A stretch of DNA of 57,385 bases from Longimicrobiaceae bacterium (lineage in GTDB: Bacteria; Gemmatimonadota; Gemmatimonadetes; Longimicrobiales; Longimicrobiaceae), in contig JAUJOM010000002.1 of NCBI GenBank assembly GCA_030447645.1, forward strand, positions 80,437-137,821. Reading direction: 5' to 3'. Below the pieces are notes generated by a model. That model was not told where the DNA came from and did no database searches. It saw only the letters and a program-made list of their open reading frames with translations. Numbering within the stretch: position 1 is the stretch's first letter; each line of letters begins with the position of its first letter. The translations under genes were made by a program, and so were the position numbers. Positions 26,573 to 35,048 of this stretch are shown here, one piece after another.

Positions 26573-29256
26573 GTATGGCTGAGGTTCTCCCGCCCCAGTA
26601 CGATCCACGTGCTGTCGAAGCCGAGCTTTACCGCAGAGCCGAAGCGCGCGGGTACTTCCACGCGGATCCAGCCTCCGGACGCGAGCCGTACACCATCGTG
26701 ATCCCGCCGCCCAACGTGACTGCCGCTCTGCACATGGGCCACGGGCTGAACAACACCGTCCAGGACGTGCTCATCCGCTGGCGTCGCATGCAGGGGCGGG
26801 AGGCGCTATGGATGCCCGGGACGGACCACGCGGGGATTGCCACCCAGAACGTGGTGGAGCGGCAGCTCGCCAAGGAGGGACATACGCGGTTCGACCTCGG
26901 GCGCGATGCATTCGTGGTGCGGGTCTGGGCGTGGGTCGGTAGCACGGAGGCGAACATCCTGGACCAGCTCCGCGCGATTGGCTGCTCCTGTGATTGGGAG
27001 CGAACCCGGTTCACTCTGGATGAAGGGTTGTCCCGCGCGGTCCGCGAAGCCTTCGTCCGACTCCATGAAAAAGGGCTGATCTACCGCGGGAACCGGATCA
27101 TCCACTGGTGCCCGCGCTGCCTGACCGCGCTCTCCGACGAGGAAGCCGAGCCGGAGCACGTTGCCGGAAAGCTGTATCACCTGCGCTACCCGCTGGTGGG
27201 AGGTGGGGGACACCTGGTGGTGGCCACCACCCGCCCCGAAACCATGCTGGGCGACACAGCCGTGGTGGTACACCCCGAAGACGACCGCTACCGGCACCTG
27301 GTGGGAAGCGAGGTGGAGCTGCCGCTCACCGGGCGACGCATCCCGGTGCTCGCTGACCTGCACGTCGATCCGGAGTTCGGCACCGGGGCCGTAAAGGTGA
27401 CACCCGCCCATGACCCGAACGACTTCGAGATCGCCGGCCGCCTCGGGCTGCCTTCGATGAACGTCTTCACCGCGGAAGCAGCCCTCAACGACCAGGTCCC
27501 GGAGGAGTTCCGCGGGCTCGACCGCTTCGAAGCTCGGCAGCGGGTGGCGGCGCGTCTCGCAGAGCAGGGGCTGCTGGAGCGGATCGAGGAGCACGAGCAC
27601 ACGGTGCCGCACTGTTACCGTTGCGGGACCGTAGTGGAGCCGCGCCTTTCCGAGCAATGGTTCGTCCGCATGCGCCCGCTCGCGGAGCCAGCACTTGCCG
27701 CCTACCGCGATGGGCGGGTGCGTTTCACCCCGGAGCGCTACGGCAACACCTACGAGCAGTGGCTCGAAAACATTCGGGACTGGTGCATCAGCCGACAGCT
27801 CTGGTGGGGCCACCGGATCCCGGTGTGGTACTGCCGGACGCCGGGCTGTGGCGAAACCGTCGTTGCGCGCCAGGACCCAACTCACTGCACGCGGTGCGGA
27901 AATGCTTCGCTGGAGCAGGACCCGGACGTGCTGGACACCTGGTTCTCTTCCTGGCTGTGGCCTTTTTCGACGCTGGGCTGGCCGGACTCGACGCCGGAGC
28001 TTCCCGTCTTTTATCCAAACAGCACGCTGGTTTCCGCGTACGACATCCTTTTCTTCTGGATCGCGCGGATGATCATGGCGGGCCTCGAGTTCGTGGGGGA
28101 CGTGCCATTCCGGGACGTGTACGTGACCGGCCTAGTGCGCGATCACCTGGGGCGCAAGATGTCGAAGTCGCTCGGCAACGGAATTGACCCGATCGAGGTG
28201 GTCGGGCTGTTCGGGGCCGACGCGCTCCGGTACACGGTCGTGGCCGGCGCGGCAGCGGGCACCGATCAGCGCCTGAACTATCAGGATCTCGAGTCCACCT
28301 TCGCGCCTGGGCGAAACTTCGCCAACAAGCTGTGGAACGCCGGCCGCTTCGCGGTGATGAACCTGGGGGGCGGGCAGCGCATTTCGCTCGACGCGGTCCG
28401 TGGCCAGCTGGAGCTTGCCGACCGCTGGGTGCTGTCGCGGCTTGCACATGCGATCACGGAAACGACAGACCACCTGGAGCGATTCCGGCTCAACGACGCG
28501 ATCGGCACCGTCTACGCCTTCTTCTGGCGGGATCTGGCGGACTGGTACCTGGAGGCCAGCAAGCCCCGCCTTTACGGCGACATGGGTGATGCCAGCCGGG
28601 ACGCAGCGCGCGCGACGCTGGCGGAGGTGCTCGACTCGGTCCTTCGCCTGCTGCACCCCTTCATGCCCTTCATCACCGAAACCGTGTGGGACCGGCTGCC
28701 CCGGACCGAGAGTGCTCCGGATTCGCTGGTGGTCGCGGCCTGGCCGGTCGCACGCCCGGAGTGGAGCGATCCTGCCGCCGAGCGGCAGTTCGAGGGGCTT
28801 CGCGACGCGATCGGCGCGGTGCGCAACATCCGCACAGAGTACATGATTCCGCCCGCGCAGCGCGTGCGCCTTCAGGTGGGCGATGCTCCCCCCGAGCTGC
28901 GGGAGGCGCTTGCCAGCGAAGCACGCATGCTGCACGACCTGGCGCGGGTGGAGAAGGTGGTGTTCGGGCGTGCTGATGGCGAGATCGGTGCAAGCGCGGT
29001 GCTCCGTTCGGGTGCCGAGCTGTTCGTCCCTCTCGCGGGAGTACTCGACCTGGAGCGGGAGCGCACGAGGCTACAGGACGAACTCGCGCACATCGCGGGA
29101 TTGCTCAGGGGAACGGAAGGCAAGCTGGGCAACGACAGCTTTGTTGCCCGGGCGCCTGCCGAGGTAGTGGAGCGGGAGCGCACCAAGCTGGCAAGCTACC
29201 GCGAGCAGCATGACAAGCTTGCGAGCAAGCTCGCCGCGCTCGAGGGATCGGCATGA
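26569..29256 (+). CDS. valS: valine--tRNA ligase
   Basis: Class I aminoacyl-tRNA synthetase charging tRNA-Val, 895 residues. HIGH-type motif HMGHG appears in PPNVTAALHMGHGLNN near residue 50; the editing domain has the TTRPETMLGDTAV motif; KMSKS appears in GRKMSKSLGNGIDP near residue 528. Cysteine pairs in HCYRCG, CRTPGCGE and HCTRCGN look like zinc ribbons in the editing and catalytic insertions. The C-terminus is the coiled-coil arm typical of ValS. ATG at 26569 overlaps the preceding stop; the end overlaps the next gene by four bases. Confidence 0.96.
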   Translation: MSMAEVLPPQYDPRAVEAELYRRAEARGYFHADPASGREPYTIVIPPPNVTAALHMGHGLNNTVQDVLIRWRRMQGREALWMPGTDHAGIATQNVVERQLAKEGHTRFDLGRDAFVVRVWAWVGSTEANILDQLRAIGCSCDWERTRFTLDEGLSRAVREAFVRLHEKGLIYRGNRIIHWCPRCLTALSDEEAEPEHVAGKLYHLRYPLVGGGGHLVVATTRPETMLGDTAVVVHPEDDRYRHLVGSEVELPLTGRRIPVLADLHVDPEFGTGAVKVTPAHDPNDFEIAGRLGLPSMNVFTAEAALNDQVPEEFRGLDRFEARQRVAARLAEQGLLERIEEHEHTVPHCYRCGTVVEPRLSEQWFVRMRPLAEPALAAYRDGRVRFTPERYGNTYEQWLENIRDWCISRQLWWGHRIPVWYCRTPGCGETVVARQDPTHCTRCGNASLEQDPDVLDTWFSSWLWPFSTLGWPDSTPELPVFYPNSTLVSAYDILFFWIARMIMAGLEFVGDVPFRDVYVTGLVRDHLGRKMSKSLGNGIDPIEVVGLFGADALRYTVVAGAAAGTDQRLNYQDLESTFAPGRNFANKLWNAGRFAVMNLGGGQRISLDAVRGQLELADRWVLSRLAHAITETTDHLERFRLNDAIGTVYAFFWRDLADWYLEASKPRLYGDMGDASRDAARATLAEVLDSVLRLLHPFMPFITETVWDRLPRTESAPDSLVVAAWPVARPEWSDPAAERQFEGLRDAIGAVRNIRTEYMIPPAQRVRLQVGDAPPELREALASEARMLHDLARVEKVVFGRADGEIGASAVLRSGAELFVPLAGVLDLERERTRLQDELAHIAGLLRGTEGKLGNDSFVARAPAEVVERERTKLASYREQHDKLASKLAALEGSA

Positions 29257-30290
29257 AGCGATGGTACCCCGCTTTGGTCGTGCTGCTCGCCGGATGTGCG
29301 CACGTGGAAGCTCCGCCCGGTGGCCCGGAAGACCGAACCGCGCCCGCCCTGGTCAGCACCCAGCCTGATACGCTGGCGGTGGTGCCGGGGTTTTTAGGGC
29401 CCGTAACGCTGGCCTTCGATGATCGGCTCTCCGAGCGAGGACTGGAGGAATCGGTGCTGGTTTCCCCGCTCACCAGCGCTTCCGTGGTCGATCACCGCGG
29501 CAGCCAGATTCGCGTGTCACTCCGGCGCGGATGGCAGCCAGGGCAAATCTACCAGATCACGGTGCTGCCCGCCGTGCAGGACCTCTGGAACAACCGGCTC
29601 GCACAGCCAATCACTCTGGTGTTTTCAACCGGGCCCGCCGTTCCGAACACCCGTCTGACTGGGCGTGTGGTTGATCGGGTGACCGGCAGGCCTGAGATCG
29701 GCCAGCGTGTCGAGGCAATACGGCAGCCGGACTCGCTGGTGTACGCGACCGCATCCGACAGCGCAGGCGCATTTGTCTTTTCGCGAATTCCGGCAGGTCC
29801 CTACCGGATTCGTGCGTACCGTGACCTGAACCGCAATCGCACGCTCGACGAGTACGAGCCGTTCGACACGGCCATAAGCACACTGGCTGCTGGAGCCGCT
29901 GAGGTGCCGACGGTGCGCCTTGCCGTCACCGCCCCTGATACGACACCGCCTGCGGTAGCATCCGGCAGCGTTGCCGGCACCGCGATCCAGGTGCAGTTCG
30001 ATGACTTCCTTGATCCCGCGCAGCCGGTCACCCCTGCACAGCTACGGATCACGGGTCCGGGTGGCCAGGTGGTTGCGGCAGCCTCGGCACGGATTGGTGG
30101 AGCAGGCGGTGCGCCAGCGGACACCGCGGCCGTACGCCTGCCTTCGCAGACGTTGAGCGTCGAGCCCGCCACTCCGCTAGCGCCGCAGACCGAGTACCGG
30201 ATCCGCGTCACGGGCATCCGCAACATCCGGGGTCTGACCGGTGGTGGGGAAGCCACATTCCGGGCGCCCGCGGCGGCGCCACGTCCATGA
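29253..30290 (+). CDS. Ig-like (SbsA-type) domain lipoprotein
   Basis: A 345-residue surface lipoprotein with signal MKRWYPALVVLLAGCAHVE and the mature-end motif PPGGPEDRTAPAL, commonly seen in Big_5 (SbsA Ig-like) lipoproteins. An N-terminal Ig-like domain (residues 30-130) is followed by a carboxypeptidase-regulatory-like beta domain (GRVVDRVTGRPEIGQ to YRDLNRNRTLDEYEPFD) and a second Ig-like part. The role is probably structural or adhesive at the outer surface. It overlaps valS by four bases. Confidence 0.7.
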   Translation: MKRWYPALVVLLAGCAHVEAPPGGPEDRTAPALVSTQPDTLAVVPGFLGPVTLAFDDRLSERGLEESVLVSPLTSASVVDHRGSQIRVSLRRGWQPGQIYQITVLPAVQDLWNNRLAQPITLVFSTGPAVPNTRLTGRVVDRVTGRPEIGQRVEAIRQPDSLVYATASDSAGAFVFSRIPAGPYRIRAYRDLNRNRTLDEYEPFDTAISTLAAGAAEVPTVRLAVTAPDTTPPAVASGSVAGTAIQVQFDDFLDPAQPVTPAQLRITGPGGQVVAAASARIGGAGGAPADTAAVRLPSQTLSVEPATPLAPQTEYRIRVTGIRNIRGLTGGGEATFRAPAAAPRP

Positions 30291-30309
30291 ATTCATCCGG
30301 GAGGTGAAG

Positions 30310-31098
30310 GTGCCGGAATCCACGAGGGTCCCTGGCCTTCTTGCATCCAAGCGCGGGCTGATCGTCGGCGTTGCCAACCAGCACTCAATTGCCTGGGCGT
30401 GCGCACAGGCACTCGCCGGTGCCGGGATGGAGCTCGCCTTCACCTATCAGGGCGAGACGATGCGCGAACGCGTGCAGAAAACCGTGGGTAGCTTGGGTGA
30501 TGTACCGCTCTTCGACCTGGACGTGCAGAGCGACCAGCAGATCGACGGCGTCTTCGGCGAGCTGCAAAGTCGCTGGGGTCAGCTGGACTTTCTCCTGCAC
30601 TCGGTCGCTTTCGCGCCAAAGGCCGCGATGGCCAATCCTTTCGTTGAAACGCAGCGGGAAGATTTCCTCACCGCCCATTCGGTCAGCGCATACTCACTCG
30701 TCGCGCTTTCCAGAGCCGCTCTCCCGCTGATGCCGGCCGGCGGAAGCATCGTGACCATGACGTACTACGGCTCCCAGAAGGCGGTTCCCGGCTACAACGT
30801 CATGGGTGTCGCCAAGGCTGCTCTGGAGGCGAGTGTCCGCTACCTCGCCCGCGACCTTGGGCCGCGAGGCGTCCGGATCAACGCGATCTCCGCGGGAGCG
30901 GTCAATACACTGGCCGCGCGCGGCGTGGCCCATTTTCGGGACCTGCTCAAGGTGACCGGCGAGCGGGCGCCCCTCGGACGTCCGGTGGATGTTTCCGAGG
31001 TTGGCTCCAGCGCCGTCTTTCTGGCCTCCGACTTGGCGAGCGGCATCACCGGCGAGACGCTGTACGTGGACGCCGGATTCAACATTACGGCCGGGTAG
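30310..31098 (+). CDS. fabI: enoyl-[acyl-carrier-protein] reductase (NADH)
   Basis: Last step of each fatty acid elongation cycle: reduces trans-2-enoyl-ACP. The 262-residue short-chain dehydrogenase shows GLIVGVANQHSIAWACAQAL at the cofactor site, FLLHSVAFAPK, the FabI-type catalytic pair in MTYYGSQKAVPGYNVMGVAK (Tyr, six residues, Lys), and GPRGVRINAISAGAVNTLA. GTG at 30310 is chosen because GGGAGG ends five bases before it; the longer in-frame reading would extend back into the preceding gene. The stop abuts the next start directly. Confidence 0.93.
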   Translation: MPESTRVPGLLASKRGLIVGVANQHSIAWACAQALAGAGMELAFTYQGETMRERVQKTVGSLGDVPLFDLDVQSDQQIDGVFGELQSRWGQLDFLLHSVAFAPKAAMANPFVETQREDFLTAHSVSAYSLVALSRAALPLMPAGGSIVTMTYYGSQKAVPGYNVMGVAKAALEASVRYLARDLGPRGVRINAISAGAVNTLAARGVAHFRDLLKVTGERAPLGRPVDVSEVGSSAVFLASDLASGITGETLYVDAGFNITAG

Positions 31099-31656
31099 GT
31101 GCGCGCCGCGGCGTTTCTGGATCGGGACGGCACCCTCATCCACGACGCCAACTATCTGGGGGACCCGGAGGGCGTGCGCCTGCTTCCGGGCGCCGCCACC
31201 GCCGTCCGACGCCTGAACCAGGCGGGCCTGCCAGTTTTGCTGGTCACCAATCAATCGGGAATCGGCCGCGGGTACTTATCGGAGAAGGCGTACCTGGCGG
31301 TGCACCAGCGGCTGGTGGAACTGCTCGCGGCGGAGGAGCCCGACTGGACGCGGCGTATCACTGTCCCGATCCGCCGAGCAATGTGGCGGCTGGGGGTTGC
31401 CGGAAGCCGGGCACCGAGATGTTTCTCCGCGCGGCGCGCGACCACGCCGTGGATGTAGCCAGGTCGTTCTACGTGGGAGATCGGCTACGCGATGTAGTGC
31501 CGGCCGAGCGCCTCGGGGGACTGCGATCCTGGTGCGGAGCCCGCAGAGTGAAATCGAGGAAGCCCATGCTCTCGGCTTCGTCACGGTAGTTGAATCCTCG
31601 AAGATGCAGTGGCATGGATCCTCAAGCTGATTGACGCTCCCGCGCCTCGCTGGTAA
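31099..31656 (+). pseudogene. GmhB-like HAD phosphatase (four indels)
   Basis: D-glycero-D-manno-heptose 1,7-bisphosphate phosphatase type HAD protein, or its relative. The first 75 residues are intact: AAFLDRDGTLIHDANYL (HAD motif I) and VTNQSGIGRGYLS (motif II region). Frames then change near 31333, 31394, 31524 and 31597. Reassembled, they give AAYHCPDPP, CRKPGTEMFL with the family Cys and Lys, FYVGDRLRDVVPAERLGG (motif IV) and a C-terminal helix. The GTG start abuts the fabI stop. The gene stands in a region that is otherwise clean, so real decay is more plausible here than in nuoFGH, but errors cannot be excluded. Confidence 0.7.
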
Positions 31657-31659
31657 CTT
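31631..31659 (+). promoter_or_regulatory. sigma70-type promoter upstream of the A-type Fe-S carrier
   Basis: TTGACG, a 17-base spacer and TAACTT. It overlaps the end of the gmhB-like gene; the predicted start of transcription near 31666 leaves a leader of about 75 bases before the ATG at 31742. Confidence 0.5.
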
Positions 31660-31741
31660 TTCCAGCTCGTGGGCGCGAAACCTGCGCCTGGATCGCGGAG
31701 TATCAAAGGCGGCAAGTAACCACCAACGCAGAGGCATTCAC

Positions 31742-32092
31742 ATGGCGACCGAAACGACCGTTTCGCCGATTACGCTGACACCGACGGCCGCGGCCGAGGT
31801 GCAGAAATACATGGAGGAGCAGGGTGCCGCTGAGGAAGCGGGCTTGCGCGTCGGCGTGCTGCCGGGTGGGTGCTCGGGCTTCCAGTACGGCCTCAACATC
31901 GAGGACGAGGCCGCCGAAGACGACATGGTGCTCGAGTCCAGTGGCGTGCGCCTGTTCGTCGATCCATTCAGTCTGCAGTACCTTGGCGGGGTGGAGATCG
32001 ACTACGTGTCCACATTCCAGGGCTCTGGCTTCACCTTCAACAACCCGAATGCCAGCGGCGGCTGCGGCTGCGGCAGCTCGTTCACTGCGTAG
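31742..32092 (+). CDS. erpA: A-type iron-sulfur carrier protein (IscA/ErpA family)
   Basis: Iron-sulfur carrier that hands [4Fe-4S] or [2Fe-2S] clusters to target proteins such as NuoI, NadA and aconitase. The 116-residue protein has the three conserved cysteines: one in LPGGCSGFQYGL and the CxC pair in GGCGCGSSF at the C-terminus. The sequence LTPTAAAEVQKYM opens the family domain. It has its own promoter and a strong terminator, so it is a single-gene unit. ErpA and IscA cannot be told apart from sequence by eye; the symbol is tentative. Confidence 0.85.
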   Translation: MATETTVSPITLTPTAAAEVQKYMEEQGAAEEAGLRVGVLPGGCSGFQYGLNIEDEAAEDDMVLESSGVRLFVDPFSLQYLGGVEIDYVSTFQGSGFTFNNPNASGGCGCGSSFTA

Positions 32093-32113
32093 TCGCGCTC
32101 CGCACGGGCGGCG

Positions 32114-32145
32114 AACGGGCCTGGGGTGTTCCTCCAGGCCCGTTT
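32114..32145 (+). terminator. rho-independent terminator after the A-type carrier gene
   Basis: Perfect inverted repeat AACGGGCCTGG and CCAGGCCCGTTT around a loop of about nine bases, with a short T run, 22 bases after the stop codon. Confidence 0.8.
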
Positions 32146-32150
32146 CGCAT

Positions 32151-32199
32151 CTGTCACCAGCTGCCACAGTTGGTTATATTTACAGGTTTTAAGACCTGT
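32151..32199 (+). promoter_or_regulatory. nadA promoter with a near-perfect palindrome
   Basis: CTGTCA, an 18-base spacer and TATATT (32175-32180) make a fair sigma70 promoter. Directly after the -10 lies the 18-base palindrome ACAGGTTTTAAGACCTGT (32182-32199), placed where it would cover the start of transcription, as an operator does. The sequence does not match the NadR, NiaR or NrtR boxes I know. Confidence 0.45.
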
Positions 32200-32201
32200 T
32201 C

Positions 32202-32216
32202 ACCTCCCATGGAGGT
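32202..32216 (+). promoter_or_regulatory. hairpin that can mask the nadA Shine-Dalgarno
   Basis: ACCTCCCATGGAGGT: the strong ribosome-binding site GGAGGT, five bases before the TTG start, is preceded by its exact complement ACCTCC with a three-base loop. In RNA this closes the site. It may act as a translation brake together with the weak TTG start. Confidence 0.5.
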
Positions 32217-32221
32217 AAGCC

Positions 32222-33298
32222 TTGATTCAGATCGCGACTGCTTCACGTTCTTCTCTTGAATATGCCCGCCTTTCGGCTGATGAGCTGCGTGCGCGGATTC
32301 GTGCACGCAAGGAGGAGCTGAACGCCGTCATTCTGGGCCATAACTACCAGCGCATCGAGATTCAGGAGGTCAGCGACTTTCTGGGAGATTCGCTGGGTCT
32401 ATCGCAGGAAGCGGCGGACACGGATGCTGACGTGATCGTATTCTGCGGGGTGCACTTCATGGCGGAAACCGCCAAAATCCTGAGCCCCGCCAAGACCGTG
32501 TTGATGCCCGACCTGCGCGCCGGCTGCCCCATGGCGGATTTCGTTACCGGCGACGGGCTGCGTCGGCTAAAGGATCGCTACCCGGGTGCCGCTGTAGTCG
32601 CGTATGTGAACTCCACCGCGGAGGTCAAGGCAGAGTCGGACATCTGCTGTACTTCGGCAAATGCCGTGGAGGTAGTCAACTCTCTCCCGGCTGACCAGAC
32701 GGTGCTTTTCGTGCCGGATCGCAACCTGGCGCGGTATGTAGCCGAAAAGTCCCGCCGCCGGTTCGTGGTTGCCGGACAGGAGGAAGACGAGGCGGCGCCC
32801 GGAGCCGTGGTTGCCTGGGATGGCTACTGCTACGTACACGATGACCTGGTGCTCGACGAACTGGCCGCGGCTCGGCAGGCGTATCCGGCCGCCAAGGTGG
32901 TGATTCACCCCGAGGCTCGGAAAGAGCTGCTGGATCAGGCAGATTTCGTGACGTCCACTTCCAGGATGGTGGACATCGCGGAGGAGCACGACGCCCTGAT
33001 TATCGGCACTGAGCGGGGATTGGTGGACCGGCTCAAGCAGCGCTTTCCAAAAAAGACTCTGATCCCGCTCTCCGGCGCGGCGATCTGCGGGAATATGAAG
33101 ATGAACACGCTCGCCAAGCTGGCCTGGAGCCTGGACACCCTTCAGCACGAGGTGGTGCTGGAGGAGGACGTCCGGCGGCGTGCCGAACGCTCGCTCCGCC
33201 GCATGCTCAACCTGTCCGGCGGGTGGCGGCCGCTCACGTCTCAAGAAGAGGCTTTCGAGGCAGCAGGCGTACGGCCCCAGGGGTGCGGCTGCACCTGA
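32222..33298 (+). CDS. nadA: quinolinate synthase A
   Basis: Condenses iminoaspartate with dihydroxyacetone phosphate to quinolinate in de novo NAD synthesis; a [4Fe-4S] enzyme. The 358-residue protein has VILGHNYQRIEIQEVSDFLG, MPDLRAGCPMAD with the first cluster Cys, YVNSTAEVKAESDICCTSAN with the second, and a C-terminal GCGC. The cluster's third ligand is most likely in SGAAICGNM. The start is TTG at 32222, fixed by GGAGGT upstream; no ATG suits the family N-terminus. nadB and nadC are not in the window. Confidence 0.94.
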   Translation: MIQIATASRSSLEYARLSADELRARIRARKEELNAVILGHNYQRIEIQEVSDFLGDSLGLSQEAADTDADVIVFCGVHFMAETAKILSPAKTVLMPDLRAGCPMADFVTGDGLRRLKDRYPGAAVVAYVNSTAEVKAESDICCTSANAVEVVNSLPADQTVLFVPDRNLARYVAEKSRRRFVVAGQEEDEAAPGAVVAWDGYCYVHDDLVLDELAAARQAYPAAKVVIHPEARKELLDQADFVTSTSRMVDIAEEHDALIIGTERGLVDRLKQRFPKKTLIPLSGAAICGNMKMNTLAKLAWSLDTLQHEVVLEEDVRRRAERSLRRMLNLSGGWRPLTSQEEAFEAAGVRPQGCGCT

Positions 33299-33319
33299 CT
33301 TTTTGCCAGTGAGACCCCT

Positions 33320-33769
33320 GTGAACGATACTCCAAGTTTGTTGGCTGCCGGCACCGAAGCACCGGATTTCCGGGCAGAGACGACCGATGGCACCCCGGTT
33401 TCTTTGCAGGATTTTCGCGGCGAACAGGCCGTGCTGTTGATGTTTTATCCCAAGGATGACACGCCTGGCTGCACCAAGCAGATGTGTGCAGCGCGAGATG
33501 AGTCGGAGGTGTATCGGCAGGCGGGCATCGTCAGGTTCGGCGTCAACCCGGGCACGCTGGAAAGCCATCGCTACTTTGCGGACAAGTACAAGCTCGACTT
33601 TGCGTTGATTGTAGACGAAGACAAGCAGATCGCCCGAGCGTACGGCGTCCTCAAGGAGAATGGCGGCGTCGCGCGTGCCACCTACCTGATCAACAAGCAG
33701 GGGCAGATCGTATTCGCGGAACCCGGTGCGCACAGCGCCGTCAAGATCCTGGAGGATCTGCATGGCTGA
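33320..33769 (+). CDS. bcp: thioredoxin-dependent peroxiredoxin (Bcp/PrxQ)
   Basis: Reduces hydrogen peroxide and organic hydroperoxides. The 149-residue protein has the PrxQ active site YPKDDTPGCTKQMCAARDE, with the peroxidatic Cys and a resolving Cys five residues later. GTG at 33320 is the only start that gives the usual N-terminal length. The last 8 bases overlap the next gene. Confidence 0.92.
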   Translation: MNDTPSLLAAGTEAPDFRAETTDGTPVSLQDFRGEQAVLLMFYPKDDTPGCTKQMCAARDESEVYRQAGIVRFGVNPGTLESHRYFADKYKLDFALIVDEDKQIARAYGVLKENGGVARATYLINKQGQIVFAEPGAHSAVKILEDLHG

Positions 33770-34439
33770 AGCAGCTTCTGGACGAGGCGAGGTGACGATC
33801 CAGAGCTTCACCGGCGGCAGCTTTGCGCAGAACACCCTGCTGGTGGCCTGTGCCCGGACGCGCGCGGCGATCGTGATCGATCCCGGGGCCGCCACGTCCC
33901 AGCTACTCAGGGCGGCTCGTGCCGGGGAGTACCGGATCGACCAGATCGTGCTCACCCACGCCCATCTGGACCACGTGGAAGGGGTGGCCGACGCCCAACG
34001 GCAGACGGGAGCGCCAATCCTCCTCCACCGCGCGGACCAGCCGCTCTACGACGCAGCACCGCAGCAGGCGGAGTGGTTCGGGCAGCGGATGGATCCGCTG
34101 CCGCCGGTGGATGGTTCCCTCACGGAGGGCGACGCAGTGCAATTCGGCGAGTGTGAGCTGGCGGTGCGCTTCACGCCTGGCCATGCTCCGGGCCATGTGA
34201 TCCTGGTAGGTGACGGAGTGGCGATCGTGGGCGACTGCGTTTTCGCCGGCTCCATCGGCCGCACGGATCTGCCCGGGGGTGACCTTGGACAGCTGATGCA
34301 TTCGATCCGTACCCAGATCCTTACTCTGCCGGACGCAACCACGCTCTTCCCCGGCCACGGCCCGGAGACCACCGTTGGTCACGAGCGGGTCAGCAACCCC
34401 TTTCTGGTTCCCCAGTTCGGCGGCAGCGCCTTCGCCTAG
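33762..34439 (+). CDS. metallo-beta-lactamase fold hydrolase (glyoxalase II-like)
   Basis: Binuclear metal hydrolase of 225 residues, probably a thioesterase. Zinc motif LTHAHLDHVEG (HxHxDH), later FTPGHAPGH, VGDCVFAGSIGRTDLPGGD and the final FPGHGPETTVGHE contain the further metal ligands. The motif GSIGRTDLPGGD is typical of the YcbL/GloB-like group. The ATG at 33762 overlaps bcp by 8 bases (ATGGCTGA). The exact substrate is unknown. Confidence 0.85.
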   Translation: MAEAASGRGEVTIQSFTGGSFAQNTLLVACARTRAAIVIDPGAATSQLLRAARAGEYRIDQIVLTHAHLDHVEGVADAQRQTGAPILLHRADQPLYDAAPQQAEWFGQRMDPLPPVDGSLTEGDAVQFGECELAVRFTPGHAPGHVILVGDGVAIVGDCVFAGSIGRTDLPGGDLGQLMHSIRTQILTLPDATTLFPGHGPETTVGHERVSNPFLVPQFGGSAFA

Positions 34440-34442
34440 TCG

Positions 34443-35048
34443 GTGCCTAGCCGCGTGGCGGTGTTCGCGTCCGGCGAGGGGAGCAACCTGCAGGCGCTGC
34501 TCGACCGTTTCAACCACGAGGATCACAGCCCCGCGCGAGTCGAGCTGGTCGTGGGGAGCCGCCCGGGCATTGGCGCGCTGGAGCGTGCAGCGTCTGCCGG
34601 AGTCCCCACCATGGTGTGGAGTCCTGCTGAGCCCGCTCTCCTTCTCCAGCGCCTCGAAGCAGATGCTATCGACCTGGTCGTGCTCGCCGGCTGGCTGCGC
34701 CTCGTTCCACCGGCAGTCGTGCACCGGTATCAAGCCCGTATGATCAACATCCATCCAGCGCTGCTCCCCGCCTTTGGTGGCGCGGGGATGTACGGCGCGC
34801 GCGTACACGAGGCCGTCCTCGCCGCCGGGGTGCGTGTTTCCGGAGCCACTGTGCATTTCGTCGATGACGAGTACGACTCCGGGCGCATCCTCGCCCAGTG
34901 GCCGGTTCCGGTGCTGCGGAGTGATACGCCGGCGGAACTGGCGGCTCGAGTGCTCCAGGCCGAGCACCGCATCCTTCCCGCTGTGGTTGACTCCCTCGCG
35001 CGTGGTGAAGATCCGGCAATCGCTTCCTGGCTCCCCAGTTACCCATAA
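34443..35048 (+). CDS. purN: phosphoribosylglycinamide formyltransferase
   Basis: Third step of purine synthesis: transfers formyl from 10-formyl-THF to GAR. The 201-residue protein has SGEGSNLQALLDR, LAGWLRLVPP, MINIHPALLPAFGGAGMYG with the catalytic Asn-His pair, and SGATVHFVDDEYDSGRIL with the catalytic Asp. GTG start; the stop overlaps the purH ATG by one base, so the two purine genes are coupled. Confidence 0.94.
   Translation: MPSRVAVFASGEGSNLQALLDRFNHEDHSPARVELVVGSRPGIGALERAASAGVPTMVWSPAEPALLLQRLEADAIDLVVLAGWLRLVPPAVVHRYQARMINIHPALLPAFGGAGMYGARVHEAVLAAGVRVSGATVHFVDDEYDSGRILAQWPVPVLRSDTPAELAARVLQAEHRILPAVVDSLARGEDPAIASWLPSYP

Noticed and set aside
32146..32221. NAD-I (nadA motif) riboswitch in the nadA leader
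   Set aside because: Only about 75 bases separate the terminator from the start, and the tandem-domain consensus is not visible.
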